This document shows, piece after piece, positions 6,647 to 14,748 of a DNA stretch of 22,809 bases. The notes below the pieces were generated by a model. It did not search any database and was not told the DNA's origin. It worked only from the letters and a program-made list of their open reading frames with translations. The DNA is taken from contig CAMOEO010000009.1 in the NCBI GenBank assembly GCA_946612175.1, positions 1 through 22,809 on the forward strand. Reading direction: 5' to 3'. Both the position numbers and the translations under genes were made by a program. This DNA is from an uncultured Verrucomicrobiota bacterium. GTDB lineage: Bacteria; Verrucomicrobiota; Kiritimatiellia; RFP12; UBA3636. Position 1 is the stretch's first letter, and each line of letters begins with the position of its first letter.

Positions 6647-9418
6647 CTATTGTTCGGTGAAACCGGCGCGGATACTAGCACAAAAGCCGCGCCACGCAAA
6701 CTCTCCCCCCGAAAGGACGGAACCGATGACGAACGGCCGGTGCTCCGGGGTCCACGTTTCGCCGGGGCGGAGCTCGCGCCGGGGATAGCGCATTTCGGCG
6801 TCGGCGTGGAAATTGGCGTCCTTCCAGAACCGGATCTGGACGCCGGTCCGGCGCGGCGAGAGCAGGCCCAGCACGGTGGAGTCGGGCAGGATCCAGGCGC
6901 CGGAGCGCCACGGGCGCCACAGCATGGGCGGGATCGGCGTGGGCTGGCCGGCCTTCGGCGGCTCGAAGACGTCGTCCCCCCGGGCGGCCTCCGCGCCTTC
7001 GAGGTCGATCGGCAGCAGCCGGAAGAAGACGGCGTCGAACGGCAGCGGCCTGTCGCCGCCGTTCCGTACCGAAAGCAGCTCCGCCACGAAACAGCCCGCC
7101 CGCTCCGGCTCGTAAAACCGCATCGCGACCTCGAAGGGGCCGGAGGCGGCGGCGCCGCGGAAGACCACGTCGCGGGCGCCGGGCGCCGGCGCGGACGCCC
7201 CGTCCGCTTCGACGGCCTCCGTGGCCGCCGTCCACCACACGCCGCCGCGCGAGTACTCGCGCAGCATCGCCGAAAAGACGCCCTTGCCGGCGACGACAAG
7301 CGACTCCGCATGGGGGTTTACGGCAGAGACACTGAGACGCAGAGACCCAGAGAAGGCAGGGACAGACTCTGCGCTCTCTGCGGTCTCTGCGTGCGATGCA
7401 CTCTCCGCGAGGGACGCCGCGAAGTCCTCTCCGCGCGGCGGCACGACCTCGCGCGGCCGGGGCACCTCCGCCGCACGGGAGGCCTCCGCGTGGCACTGCA
7501 GCGCCGCGAGCGCCGCGACCTGCTCCTCGTAGGGTTCGTCGTCGGCGTTCACGAGGCCGTAGTTGGTGTTTTCGCTCTCCGGGCCGTTCTTGCCGACGGC
7601 AGGCTGGTCGCACCACATGAAGTAGACGTATCCGGCGACTTCGGGCATGGCCCACATCGTGCGGGCGAAGATGGACGTCGCCTCGGCGCGCTCCCTCTGC
7701 GTGAAGAAGCGCTGGCCGGCACCGTGGGTGCAGGGCAGGCCGGAGTCGAGCGCGGAGAAGGACCACTCGGTGACGATCACGGGCTTTCCGGCCATGCGGG
7801 CGCGCTCGCCGATGAGGTCGCTCATGAGACGCGCGTTCGGACCGGGCCAATCGACCGCGACGCCGCGGTCGAGGTCGGCCATCGGGTAGATGTTGACGGA
7901 AACGGCGTCGCAGTAGCGGCCGCATTCCTCCCAGACCACGGGGTCGGCGGAGGGGAGGCCCGCGAAGCGGCAGCCGAGGATCAGGTGGTTCGGGTCGGCC
8001 TCGCGGATCGCGGCCGTGGCGGCCTCGAAGTACCTGCGCGCGCAAAGGCGGACGAACTCGCGCGTCACGCCCTCGTCGGCGTCTTCCGGGCGCGCGATGC
8101 CGCGCTCCGCGAGGAAGGCGTCGAGCGCCTGGCGCGCGGGGTGGTCCGGGGATTTGCGCGCGGCGGCGTCGAAGAGGCCGCGCGCGGGCGGGGTCTTGAA
8201 CTGGCGCTTGTCGCCCCACCACGAGAGCTCGTTGTCGGTGTACCAGCCGACGGTCTCCGGGTCGTCCCGGTCGTGCGAGCAGACGAATCGGGCACGGTAG
8301 CGGCAGTAGTCCGGCCAGAGCGGGTGGAACACGTTGGGGAAGCCCGAGCAGGGGCCTCCGTCGCAGGGAAGGAGGTCGAACTCGTCGCCGTAGCAGGCGA
8401 AATCCTGCCCGATGTTCACGACATGGGCGGTGGGAAGGCCCCGGTGCAGCAGGTTGGCCGAGGGCGAGGAGAGGAAATTGAAGCCCCAGGCACGGATGCG
8501 CGCGAGCGTGTTGGTCGCCCAGTCCTCGAGCGTCGGGTACTTCCGGGCCACGGTGCGGGCGTAGGGCGCGTAGCCGAGGGCGGCGCTGTAGTGGCCGTTG
8601 TGGGTCACCACGCCGATGCCGGAGAGGAACATCGGGCTGCCGCCGGGATCGACGAACCACCACTTGCCGGCGTCGTCGCGCATGGTGCGGTAGAAACCTC
8701 CGGCGGGGGGCGCCGAAGGTTGCCGACGGCCGTCGATGTCCGCCGACGGCGACCGAAGGCATCGGACGTCCTCGAAACGCCCCAGCACCCGGTTGAGCTT
8801 GAAGGCGGGTCGGCCGGAGGCGACGTGGCCGGGCGCGAGGGCGTAGCGGCGGCGGAAGAGGCGCGCGCCGGTCTCGGCGTCGAGCACCTCGCCCTCGACG
8901 GCGCCGCCGCCGAGCGCGAGGCGCAGGCGGTAGGCGCGCCCCCACTCCCACGAGGCGTCGGCGCCCTCGTCGGTCTCGCGCTCGAGCGAGGACTGCAGCT
9001 GCGCGTAGCCGCCGAGCTCGTTCAGCCCGAAGGTCCGGACGCCGCGCCCGTCCTTGGCGAGGAAGAGATGCCAGTAGCGGCCGGGGGACTCGAAGATCGC
9101 GATCGCGGAATTTCCCGCGCCGGGAACGTCGCGCTCCGGCGTGAACCGCGCCTCGACCACGAGATTCGAGGACGCGGGAACGTCCCGCGCCACCTCGAAC
9201 GCCGGCGCGCCCTCGTGGAGCACCGCGTAGCGCCCGTCCTCGAATTCCCCGCCGAGGGGATTGAGCTTTTCCCACGCGGCGCGGACAAGGGGCAGGGGCT
9301 GGGCGGCCGCGGCATCCTGCGGCGGAGCCGGCCCTTCGGCGCGGCTTTCCGCCGCGACGCCCGCGGCGGCGGCAAGGGTCGCGACGACGATGGAAAGGCC
9401 GGGGGTCGCGGACTTCAT
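6647..9418 (-). CDS. Secreted multidomain glycoside hydrolase, GH50/agarase-like
   Basis: 923 residues. A signal peptide covers about 1-29 (hydrophobic LSIVVATLAAAAGVAA). Residues about 50-220 form a concanavalin-like beta-sandwich (NSAIAIFESPGRYWHLFLA). The catalytic TIM barrel starts near 243 with GKWWFVDPGGSPMFLSGIG, the opening typical of beta-agarase-like GH50 proteins. Acid/base candidate is Glu397 in GWYTDNELSW and nucleophile Glu551 in VIVTEWSFSA; ENTNYGLVNADDEPY closes the barrel. A C-terminal beta-domain runs from about 700 to the end. The linker at 675-699 is encoded by a CGCAGAG tandem/inverted repeat inserted in frame. The ATG comes 4 bases after the lectin-like gene, so the two are co-transcribed. 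It likely acts in the periplasm or outside. Agar, porphyran or other galactan are candidates; the family assignment is by motif only. Confidence 0.75.
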   Translation of the reverse strand: MKSATPGLSIVVATLAAAAGVAAESRAEGPAPPQDAAAAQPLPLVRAAWEKLNPLGGEFEDGRYAVLHEGAPAFEVARDVPASSNLVVEARFTPERDVPGAGNSAIAIFESPGRYWHLFLAKDGRGVRTFGLNELGGYAQLQSSLERETDEGADASWEWGRAYRLRLALGGGAVEGEVLDAETGARLFRRRYALAPGHVASGRPAFKLNRVLGRFEDVRCLRSPSADIDGRRQPSAPPAGGFYRTMRDDAGKWWFVDPGGSPMFLSGIGVVTHNGHYSAALGYAPYARTVARKYPTLEDWATNTLARIRAWGFNFLSSPSANLLHRGLPTAHVVNIGQDFACYGDEFDLLPCDGGPCSGFPNVFHPLWPDYCRYRARFVCSHDRDDPETVGWYTDNELSWWGDKRQFKTPPARGLFDAAARKSPDHPARQALDAFLAERGIARPEDADEGVTREFVRLCARRYFEAATAAIREADPNHLILGCRFAGLPSADPVVWEECGRYCDAVSVNIYPMADLDRGVAVDWPGPNARLMSDLIGERARMAGKPVIVTEWSFSALDSGLPCTHGAGQRFFTQRERAEATSIFARTMWAMPEVAGYVYFMWCDQPAVGKNGPESENTNYGLVNADDEPYEEQVAALAALQCHAEASRAAEVPRPREVVPPRGEDFAASLAESASHAETAESAESVPAFSGSLRLSVSAVNPHAESLVVAGKGVFSAMLREYSRGGVWWTAATEAVEADGASAPAPGARDVVFRGAAASGPFEVAMRFYEPERAGCFVAELLSVRNGGDRPLPFDAVFFRLLPIDLEGAEAARGDDVFEPPKAGQPTPIPPMLWRPWRSGAWILPDSTVLGLLSPRRTGVQIRFWKDANFHADAEMRYPRRELRPGETWTPEHRPFVIGSVLSGGEFAWRGFCASIRAGFTEQ
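7323..7394. repeat. CGCAGAG tandem/inverted repeat inside the secreted glycosidase gene
   Basis: On the minus strand three 9-base units end in CGCAGAG (ACGCAGAG, ACCGCAGAG, AGCGCAGAG), followed by complementary CTCTGGGTCTCTGCGTCTCAG. CGCAGAGACCCAGAG near 7339-7353 pairs with CTCTGCGGTCTCTGCG near 7376-7391 with one indel. It keeps the frame and encodes an Ala/Glu/Ser linker (AETAESAES) between the catalytic barrel and the C-terminal domain. Similar CTCTGCG repeats are dispersed in many environmental bacterial genomes. Confidence 0.8.
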
Positions 9419-9422
9419 GGTC

Positions 9423-12188
9423 CTATCGCACGATCAGGATGAAGCCGACGGTGAAGTCGATGGACGCGGAACCGTCGGACAGGACCTTGAGCTTCGCTTC
9501 GTTCGTCACGTCCCGGCCGGAGGCGGTGACAATGCGCGCGCCGTTCGGGAAGCCCGCGGCATTGGCGATTTCGTGGCGGCCGACGGACTTTGCCGGCGAT
9601 TCCGTCCATTCGTCGGGGATCGTCACGACCAGGTCCTCCGGAAACGTGGCGCCCGTCGCCGTCAGGCCGGTCTCGCCCGCCGGGCCGTCGAGCGCGAGCG
9701 CGTCGATGCGCAGCGACGCGCCGGACGCGGGGGCCAGCGTGGCGCGGCCGGAGACCGCGACCTTTTCCGCCGCGAAGATGGTGGTTGCGGTTTCAGGCGC
9801 GACGGTCAGGGACGCGCCGGCGCCGAGTTCAACGGAGGAGGCGATCATCACCGGGGCCGTCTGCCCCTCCATCGCCTCGCCCGCGACCACCGTCGCCGAA
9901 GCGCCGTCCGGGACGCGCAGTGCGCCGGGGATGCGCCCGCCCTGGAGCGAGGTCATCTGCTTCACGTCGATGCCCTTCAGCTTCATCTCGACGTAGTTGT
10001 TGATGCCGGACGAAGCGCGTATGCCGACCCGAACGGTCTTCCCTGAACGTTTCTGGATCCACGCCGGGATTCGTGCCTTCTGGGCGGCCGGCAGCGCGTA
10101 TTCAGCAAAGGAATTGTTTCCTAGTGCGGAAACGGAACCGGGGCGTTGCGAATACCTCAACTTCAGCGAACCGTCGGGATCGTAGACGAACTCGGCGGTC
10201 AGACGCTGATCGGCCGCCGCTCCGTGGTCGTCGCTACGCGAAACGGAATACATGGAACTCTTGTATTGCGTGTTGTCCTTGGGGAAATTGTCCGAATCGA
10301 GGTGGTCGTACAGGAATTGCCCGGTGCCATCGAACTGATTGAGTTCAAAGGCGAATCCGTAGGCGTACGTTCCCCAACCGTATCCATACGGCCCGCTTGT
10401 GCCCCAAGACCATGTCCATGTCACGGAGTTTTTGGATCCAAGGAGAAACCCAAGGCCGAACTTCCCGCTCGACACGGCGGCGCCCCCACCCTGGATGTCG
10501 TACACGACTTTGAGTCGCTTGTCGGTTTCCACGTAGGACTTGCTGACGATCATCACGCCGTTGCTGCAAACGGCCCTTGAAAGCTGAACCGAACCATCCG
10601 CGTTGAAGACGTTGAAATCGCGGCCTGCGGAGCCGGCTCCGGAGTCCAGGGATTTGTCGCGGGAGGAAGACTCGTAGTTCTCCGAGGAAAGCGTCGAGAA
10701 GCTGCCCGCGTTGGAGACGTCCTCCCAGCCGCCGTCGAGCGGGTCGCGGTACCAGCCGGAGAAATCCGCGATGCGCTGGCGCGACCACGGGATGGTGGCG
10801 TTCGTTCCCCAGTCGTCCGAGGTGCCGGTGAATCCGACCCAGTATCCGCCGGGGCAGAAGACCGTCGCGGCGGTCTTGAAGTTCCACGCGAAGGAGCAGC
10901 TCTTTTCGCCCTGGACCATCGTGACGGACATCTTGCCGCCGACCATCGCCACGGTGAAGTCGATGGCCTTGTTGAGCATGACGCCGCCAAGCTGCGCCTC
11001 CAGGACGCGGCGGTTGATCGTGCCCTCCCAACCCGGAACGCCGTCGCACGTCCAGGAGACGCCCTGCTGGCCGTCGCGGTAGGTCGAGAGGAAGAAGCCC
11101 CACGTGTGGTCGGCGTGCCGCGTGCGGCGGTTCGAGTCGCGAGCGGCGTTCACGGCGGTGTCCGAGACGCGCTGGAAGACGATGCCGAAGTTGCCGGAGA
11201 GGGTCTGGCCCCGGCCGGCCTGCGTCACGCGGGACGGGTTCGGAAGCTCGGGCGTCCAGGTGAAGGACATCCCCCAGTCGTCGGTGGAGCGGAACGTGCG
11301 GCGAGAATACCAGACCGCGTGGCACTGGGCGGGATCGTCCGTGAGCAGGAGCGAGCCGTCCTCGTCGAGGTGCGGCGGTGCGGCGCTCGGCGTGAACTCT
11401 CCAAGATCGGTGTTCTCCCAGAGGCCGCCGTTGAAAGTCCACGAATCCGCGGCGGGAGCGGGGATGACGCCCGTGTGGTTGTAGGCGAGCGCGGATTCGG
11501 CGAAGGAGACCGTCTGGCCGTCCGCGAGTTCGGTCGAGGCGGCGGCGAAGGCCGAGGGGGCGCTCGCCGCGACAGCGCCGGAGGGGAGCACGACGTCGCC
11601 GGCGAAGAGCGACACCTGCGGCAGCTGCGCCGTCGAGGCGAGGACCGCCTTGCCCGCGCCGACGACCGTCACGCCCGCGTTGAGCGTGGCGGGCAGCGCG
11701 AAGGTCGTGCCCTTGCGCACGTCGATGGTGCCCGCGAACGTCGGCGCGATGCGCGCGGCGAGGCCGTCGGTCGCCACAAGGGCGGCCGTGCCGTCGACCT
11801 TCCATGCCGCGCCGTCCGCGACGCCGAGCTGCAGCACGACGTCGAAATGGCGGCTCGAATAGGGAGCGGAGTCGCCCGTGGCGTAGTTCGTGGCGGTGAT
11901 CGTCCCGACGAAATCCGCGGGCGGCGTCACGGAGAAGACGTACTTGGGGTTGTTCCGGCTGGGGAAGAGGGCGGTGTCGTTCGCGCCGGGGGCGCCGCCC
12001 GTGCTCCAGTTGGAGCCGAGCGTCCAGTCCTGGGCGCCGGCGGCGCCCTTCCAGGTCACCACGTCCGCTTCCGCCGGGGCGGCGGCGGAAACGAGTACGG
12101 CGGCGAACACGGCCGCGCGGGCGAGATTCGCAGAGGTTGCGAACAGGCGGCGAACGCCGCGATCATGGGTTCCGAGGATCGATTTCAT
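9423..12188 (-). CDS. Secreted surface protein with beta-repeat and two lectin-like domains
   Basis: 921 residues. The signal peptide is about 1-41 (ARAAVFAAVLVSAAAPAEA). Residues 43-230 carry an autotransporter-like beta-helix motif starting WKGAAGAQDWTLGSNWSTGG and continuing with 'G.PGAND'. From about 250 to 480 is a beta-sandwich with WGFFLSTYRDGQQGVSW, and from about 490 to 740 a second one with YAYGFAFELNQFDGTG, both resembling legume/L-type lectin-like folds; the remainder is beta-rich and ends IDFTVGFILIVR without a PEP-CTERM or autotransporter barrel. It probably binds glycan at the cell surface for the secreted glycosidase 4 bases downstream. The DNA coding for the second lectin-like domain (about 10050-10680) is clearly less GC-rich than the rest. 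Start ATG 12188 was chosen because the signal peptide begins there. Confidence 0.75.
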   Translation of the reverse strand: MKSILGTHDRGVRRLFATSANLARAAVFAAVLVSAAAPAEADVVTWKGAAGAQDWTLGSNWSTGGAPGANDTALFPSRNNPKYVFSVTPPADFVGTITATNYATGDSAPYSSRHFDVVLQLGVADGAAWKVDGTAALVATDGLAARIAPTFAGTIDVRKGTTFALPATLNAGVTVVGAGKAVLASTAQLPQVSLFAGDVVLPSGAVAASAPSAFAAASTELADGQTVSFAESALAYNHTGVIPAPAADSWTFNGGLWENTDLGEFTPSAAPPHLDEDGSLLLTDDPAQCHAVWYSRRTFRSTDDWGMSFTWTPELPNPSRVTQAGRGQTLSGNFGIVFQRVSDTAVNAARDSNRRTRHADHTWGFFLSTYRDGQQGVSWTCDGVPGWEGTINRRVLEAQLGGVMLNKAIDFTVAMVGGKMSVTMVQGEKSCSFAWNFKTAATVFCPGGYWVGFTGTSDDWGTNATIPWSRQRIADFSGWYRDPLDGGWEDVSNAGSFSTLSSENYESSSRDKSLDSGAGSAGRDFNVFNADGSVQLSRAVCSNGVMIVSKSYVETDKRLKVVYDIQGGGAAVSSGKFGLGFLLGSKNSVTWTWSWGTSGPYGYGWGTYAYGFAFELNQFDGTGQFLYDHLDSDNFPKDNTQYKSSMYSVSRSDDHGAAADQRLTAEFVYDPDGSLKLRYSQRPGSVSALGNNSFAEYALPAAQKARIPAWIQKRSGKTVRVGIRASSGINNYVEMKLKGIDVKQMTSLQGGRIPGALRVPDGASATVVAGEAMEGQTAPVMIASSVELGAGASLTVAPETATTIFAAEKVAVSGRATLAPASGASLRIDALALDGPAGETGLTATGATFPEDLVVTIPDEWTESPAKSVGRHEIANAAGFPNGARIVTASGRDVTNEAKLKVLSDGSASIDFTVGFILIVR

Positions 12189-12325
12189 CTGCACGGTTCC
12201 GAGGAATTGCTGGTTGGCGGGAATGCGGCGTCTGGTTGCCGGAGTGCAGGGGACCCGTTTCCCCTTGCGCCTCCACTGTACCATGAGCGGCGACGGGGAA
12301 TCATGACTTTTCGCCAAAAAATGGT
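12189..12325 (-). promoter_or_regulatory. Leader/promoter region of the surface-protein/glycosidase operon
   Basis: The longest gene-free stretch in the window. On the minus strand it holds an extended -10-like TGGTACAGT (TACAGT at 12280-12275), about 86 bases before the ATG, and a small hairpin AGGGGA-N6-TCCCCT downstream of it. No good -35 is visible. A promoter between the XylR-type regulator and its likely targets makes sense, but the elements are weak. Confidence 0.4.
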
Positions 12326-13504
12326 CTACCGCCCCGGCCTCGCGTGGAGTTTCCGCCACTGGCGCATGGAGACCCCGAACCGGGCGCGGAACACCTTGAG
12401 CAGGGAGTTTTCGCTGGCGAACCCGCAGAACGTGGCGACGGCGTCGACGGAGGTCCGGGTCCCGGCGAGCAGAAGGCAGGCCTTTTCGAGCCGGACATGG
12501 AGGATTTCGTCGAGGATGGAGTGCCCGGTCGCCTCGCGGAACCGCAGGTCCACGAGGCTGCGCGAGCCGGAGATGCGGCGCACGACGTCGTCGGCGCGAA
12601 GCCCCTGGCACGCCTCCGCGCGGATGATGCGCATCGCCTCGAGGATGTTCGGCTCCGCGCGGCGCGCGCCGCCCGTGGAACGGCGGCGGACCGTCATGTA
12701 CGGCCCGAAGGTCGCGCCGAGGGGATCGGCCGGCGCGCCGTGCATCGCGGCGTCGAGCGTCCGCGCGGCCAGGTAGCCGGCCCGCTCGAAGTCGACGTGG
12801 ACGCTGGAGATGCCGAGCGGCGCGTCCGGCACCGACGCGTCGCGGTCGTCGACCCCGAGGACCATGACGTCGCGCGGCACGGCGAGCCCCGCCTCCTCCG
12901 CCGCCGCGACGACGGCCGCGGCGAGGTTGTCGTTGACGCAGAACAGCGCGGTGCGGCGCGGGAGCGACGCGAGCCAGCCCCTCAGGCGGGCGTCGTCGCG
13001 GGGCTTCGGATGGATGCAGTGGGCGAACGAAAGGCACCGCTGCCGCTCGGCGGCGGCGAGCGCCCGGAAGGCGTCCGCGCGCGGCTTGGACCAGAACCTG
13101 GCCTCGCGGTAGGACACCGCGCCGAACGCCGCGGGGCGAAGCGACTGCAGCTCGCGGAAGGCCTGCCGGACCACGGCGCCCTGGTCGCACACCACCGTGG
13201 GGACGCCGGGGCCGAACGCGCCCTCGCGGCAGTCGAGCCACACCGCGGGGGTCCCGGCGAACAGCGCCGGCGGGAGCCAGGCGCCGAACGCGGCGGAGCA
13301 CTCGACGATGCAGCCCGCCGGGCGCTGCTCGCGGACGAGGGCCGGCGCCCTGCGCCGCAGGCCGCGCGACCAGGCGACGGGGACGACGTTCCACCCGCGC
13401 GCCTCGGCGTAGCGCGCGATGCCGGCGGACTTCGCAAGATGCCCGGCCTCGGGCTTCGTGCCGGACGGCGTGCCGATGTAAAGGACTTTCGGAGATTCCT
13501 GCAT
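12326..13504 (-). CDS. XylR-type transcriptional activator (LacI-like sensor + AraC HTH)
   Basis: 392 residues, the usual length of this architecture. Residues about 5-275 form a periplasmic-binding-protein-like sugar sensor (VLYIGTPSGT at the start; TALFCVNDNLAAAVVAAAEEAGLAVPRDVMVLGVDD at 186-220). The C-terminal ~100 residues form an AraC-type double helix-turn-helix (SRSLVDLRFREATGHSILDEIL and CGFASENSLLKVFRARFGVSMRQWRKL). Family members are cytoplasmic and bind a free sugar. It lies between the sugar-acid operon (26 bases upstream) and the glycan locus (137 bases downstream), so it probably controls one or both. Start is ATG 13504, after CATCCCAC; no Shine-Dalgarno. It is the intact counterpart of the broken regulator at 2409-3065. 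Confidence 0.88.
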   Translation of the reverse strand: MQESPKVLYIGTPSGTKPEAGHLAKSAGIARYAEARGWNVVPVAWSRGLRRRAPALVREQRPAGCIVECSAAFGAWLPPALFAGTPAVWLDCREGAFGPGVPTVVCDQGAVVRQAFRELQSLRPAAFGAVSYREARFWSKPRADAFRALAAAERQRCLSFAHCIHPKPRDDARLRGWLASLPRRTALFCVNDNLAAAVVAAAEEAGLAVPRDVMVLGVDDRDASVPDAPLGISSVHVDFERAGYLAARTLDAAMHGAPADPLGATFGPYMTVRRRSTGGARRAEPNILEAMRIIRAEACQGLRADDVVRRISGSRSLVDLRFREATGHSILDEILHVRLEKACLLLAGTRTSVDAVATFCGFASENSLLKVFRARFGVSMRQWRKLHARPGR

Positions 13505-13530
13505 GTGGGATGCAGAGCCGCGCTCGTCCG

Positions 13531-14697
13531 TCAGGCGTGGTAGTAGGGAACGGAGGTCGGGGGCCGGATGTCGGTGAGGGTGCCGACATAGTGGCGGAGC
13601 CAGTGATCCCGGCGCGGGTGCGCGGCGGCGGCGGCTTCGTCGAGCCCGATGCCGAGGCCCGGGCGGTCGGACGGGTACATAAGGCCGTCCGCGAAGCGCA
13701 CGTCCTCGTCGATCACGTCGGCGCGCCACGGGACGTCGTCGAAGAGCGTCTCGTGGATGCAGTAGCCGGGCGTGGAGACGCCGAGCGCGAGCGTGGCGGC
13801 GTTCGCGACGGGGCCGCTCGGGTTGTGCGCGCAGAAGGGAATCTGGGCGGACTCGCACAGGGCGGCGATCTTCTTCATCGCCGTGGGGCCGCCGGCGTGG
13901 GAGGCGTCCGGCTGCAGGTAGTCCATCGCATGCAGTTCGATCGCGTCCTGCACCTGCTGCACGGTGTAGAGCCGCTCGCCGCAGGCGATCGGAACGCGGA
14001 CGCGCGAACGCACGTCGGCAAGCGCCCGCATCGTGTCGGGAATGACCGGCTCCTCGACCCAGAACGGCGCGTAGGGCTCCAGCGCCTCGCAGATCCGCAG
14101 CGCGGTCGGGAGGTCGAAGCGCCCGTGGCATTCGATCAGGATCTCGGCCTTGCCTTCGACGGCGCCCTTCACGGCCTCGACGCAGCGGATCGCCTTCTTG
14201 AAGTCCTCCGGGGGCAGCTGGCGGTAGTTCTTGCCGAACGGGTCCCACTTGAGGCCCCTGAAGCCCTTCGCGACCGCTGCGGCGGCCTTGTCGGCGAACT
14301 CGGCCGGTTCGCGCGCGCCGGAGAACCAGCAGTTCGCGTAGCAGGGAACGCCCTCGCGGCACTTGCCGCCGAGGAGCTTCCAGCACGGGACGCCGAGCGC
14401 CTTGCCCTTGAGGTCCCAGAGCGCCATGTCGACGGCCGAGAGCGCGCTCATGAGAACCGCGCCGCCGCGCCAGTAGGCGTCGCGGTAGTTCTCGTGCCAG
14501 ATCGCCTCCGTGTCGAACGGGTCGCGGCCGACGAGCGCGTGCTCCAGGTCGGCGACCGCGCCGAGCAGCGCGCCCTCCTTGTATTCGAGCGTGCCTTCGC
14601 CGAGGCCCGAAAGCCCCTCGTCCGTCTCGACCTTCACGAACGTCCAGTTCGTGCGGAAGCAGTCGATGCAGAAGGTTTTGAGCGCGGTGATTTTCAT
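13531..14697 (-). CDS. Enolase-superfamily sugar-acid dehydratase (galactonate dehydratase-like)
   Basis: 388 residues of the mandelate racemase/muconate lactonizing enzyme group. The N-terminal capping domain is at 1-115 and the barrel follows. Metal ligands appear as Glu189 (IECHGRFD, with His191), Glu215 or Glu216 in FWVEEPV, and Glu241 in ACGERL; His291 in CAHNPSGPVA with Asp264 in QPDASHAGG forms the His-Asp pair. LKWDPFG at 149-155 is typical of galactonate dehydratase-like proteins. Expected reaction: aldonate to 2-keto-3-deoxy-aldonate plus water. Given the agarase-like gene nearby, an anhydrogalactonate cycloisomerase (same superfamily) is an alternative. It sits between the dehydrogenase and the regulator on the same strand. 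The leader is five 9-base repeat units, the last containing the ATG. Confidence 0.85.
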   Translation of the reverse strand: MKITALKTFCIDCFRTNWTFVKVETDEGLSGLGEGTLEYKEGALLGAVADLEHALVGRDPFDTEAIWHENYRDAYWRGGAVLMSALSAVDMALWDLKGKALGVPCWKLLGGKCREGVPCYANCWFSGAREPAEFADKAAAAVAKGFRGLKWDPFGKNYRQLPPEDFKKAIRCVEAVKGAVEGKAEILIECHGRFDLPTALRICEALEPYAPFWVEEPVIPDTMRALADVRSRVRVPIACGERLYTVQQVQDAIELHAMDYLQPDASHAGGPTAMKKIAALCESAQIPFCAHNPSGPVANAATLALGVSTPGYCIHETLFDDVPWRADVIDEDVRFADGLMYPSDRPGLGIGLDEAAAAAHPRRDHWLRHYVGTLTDIRPPTSVPYYHA

Positions 14698-14739
14698 GGT
14701 CTCGATGGTCGGGATGGTCCTGATGGTCGGGATGGTCTC
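14695..14739 (-). repeat. Tandem 9-base repeat leader (ACCATC family) of the dehydratase gene
   Basis: Minus-strand units: GAGACCATC, CCGACCATC, AGGACCATC, CCGACCATC, GAGACCATG. The final ATG is the start codon of the dehydratase. Same consensus and same orientation relative to the gene as the eda leader 14 kb away; no Shine-Dalgarno. Confidence 0.9.
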
Positions 14740-14748
14740 GCGGAAGCG

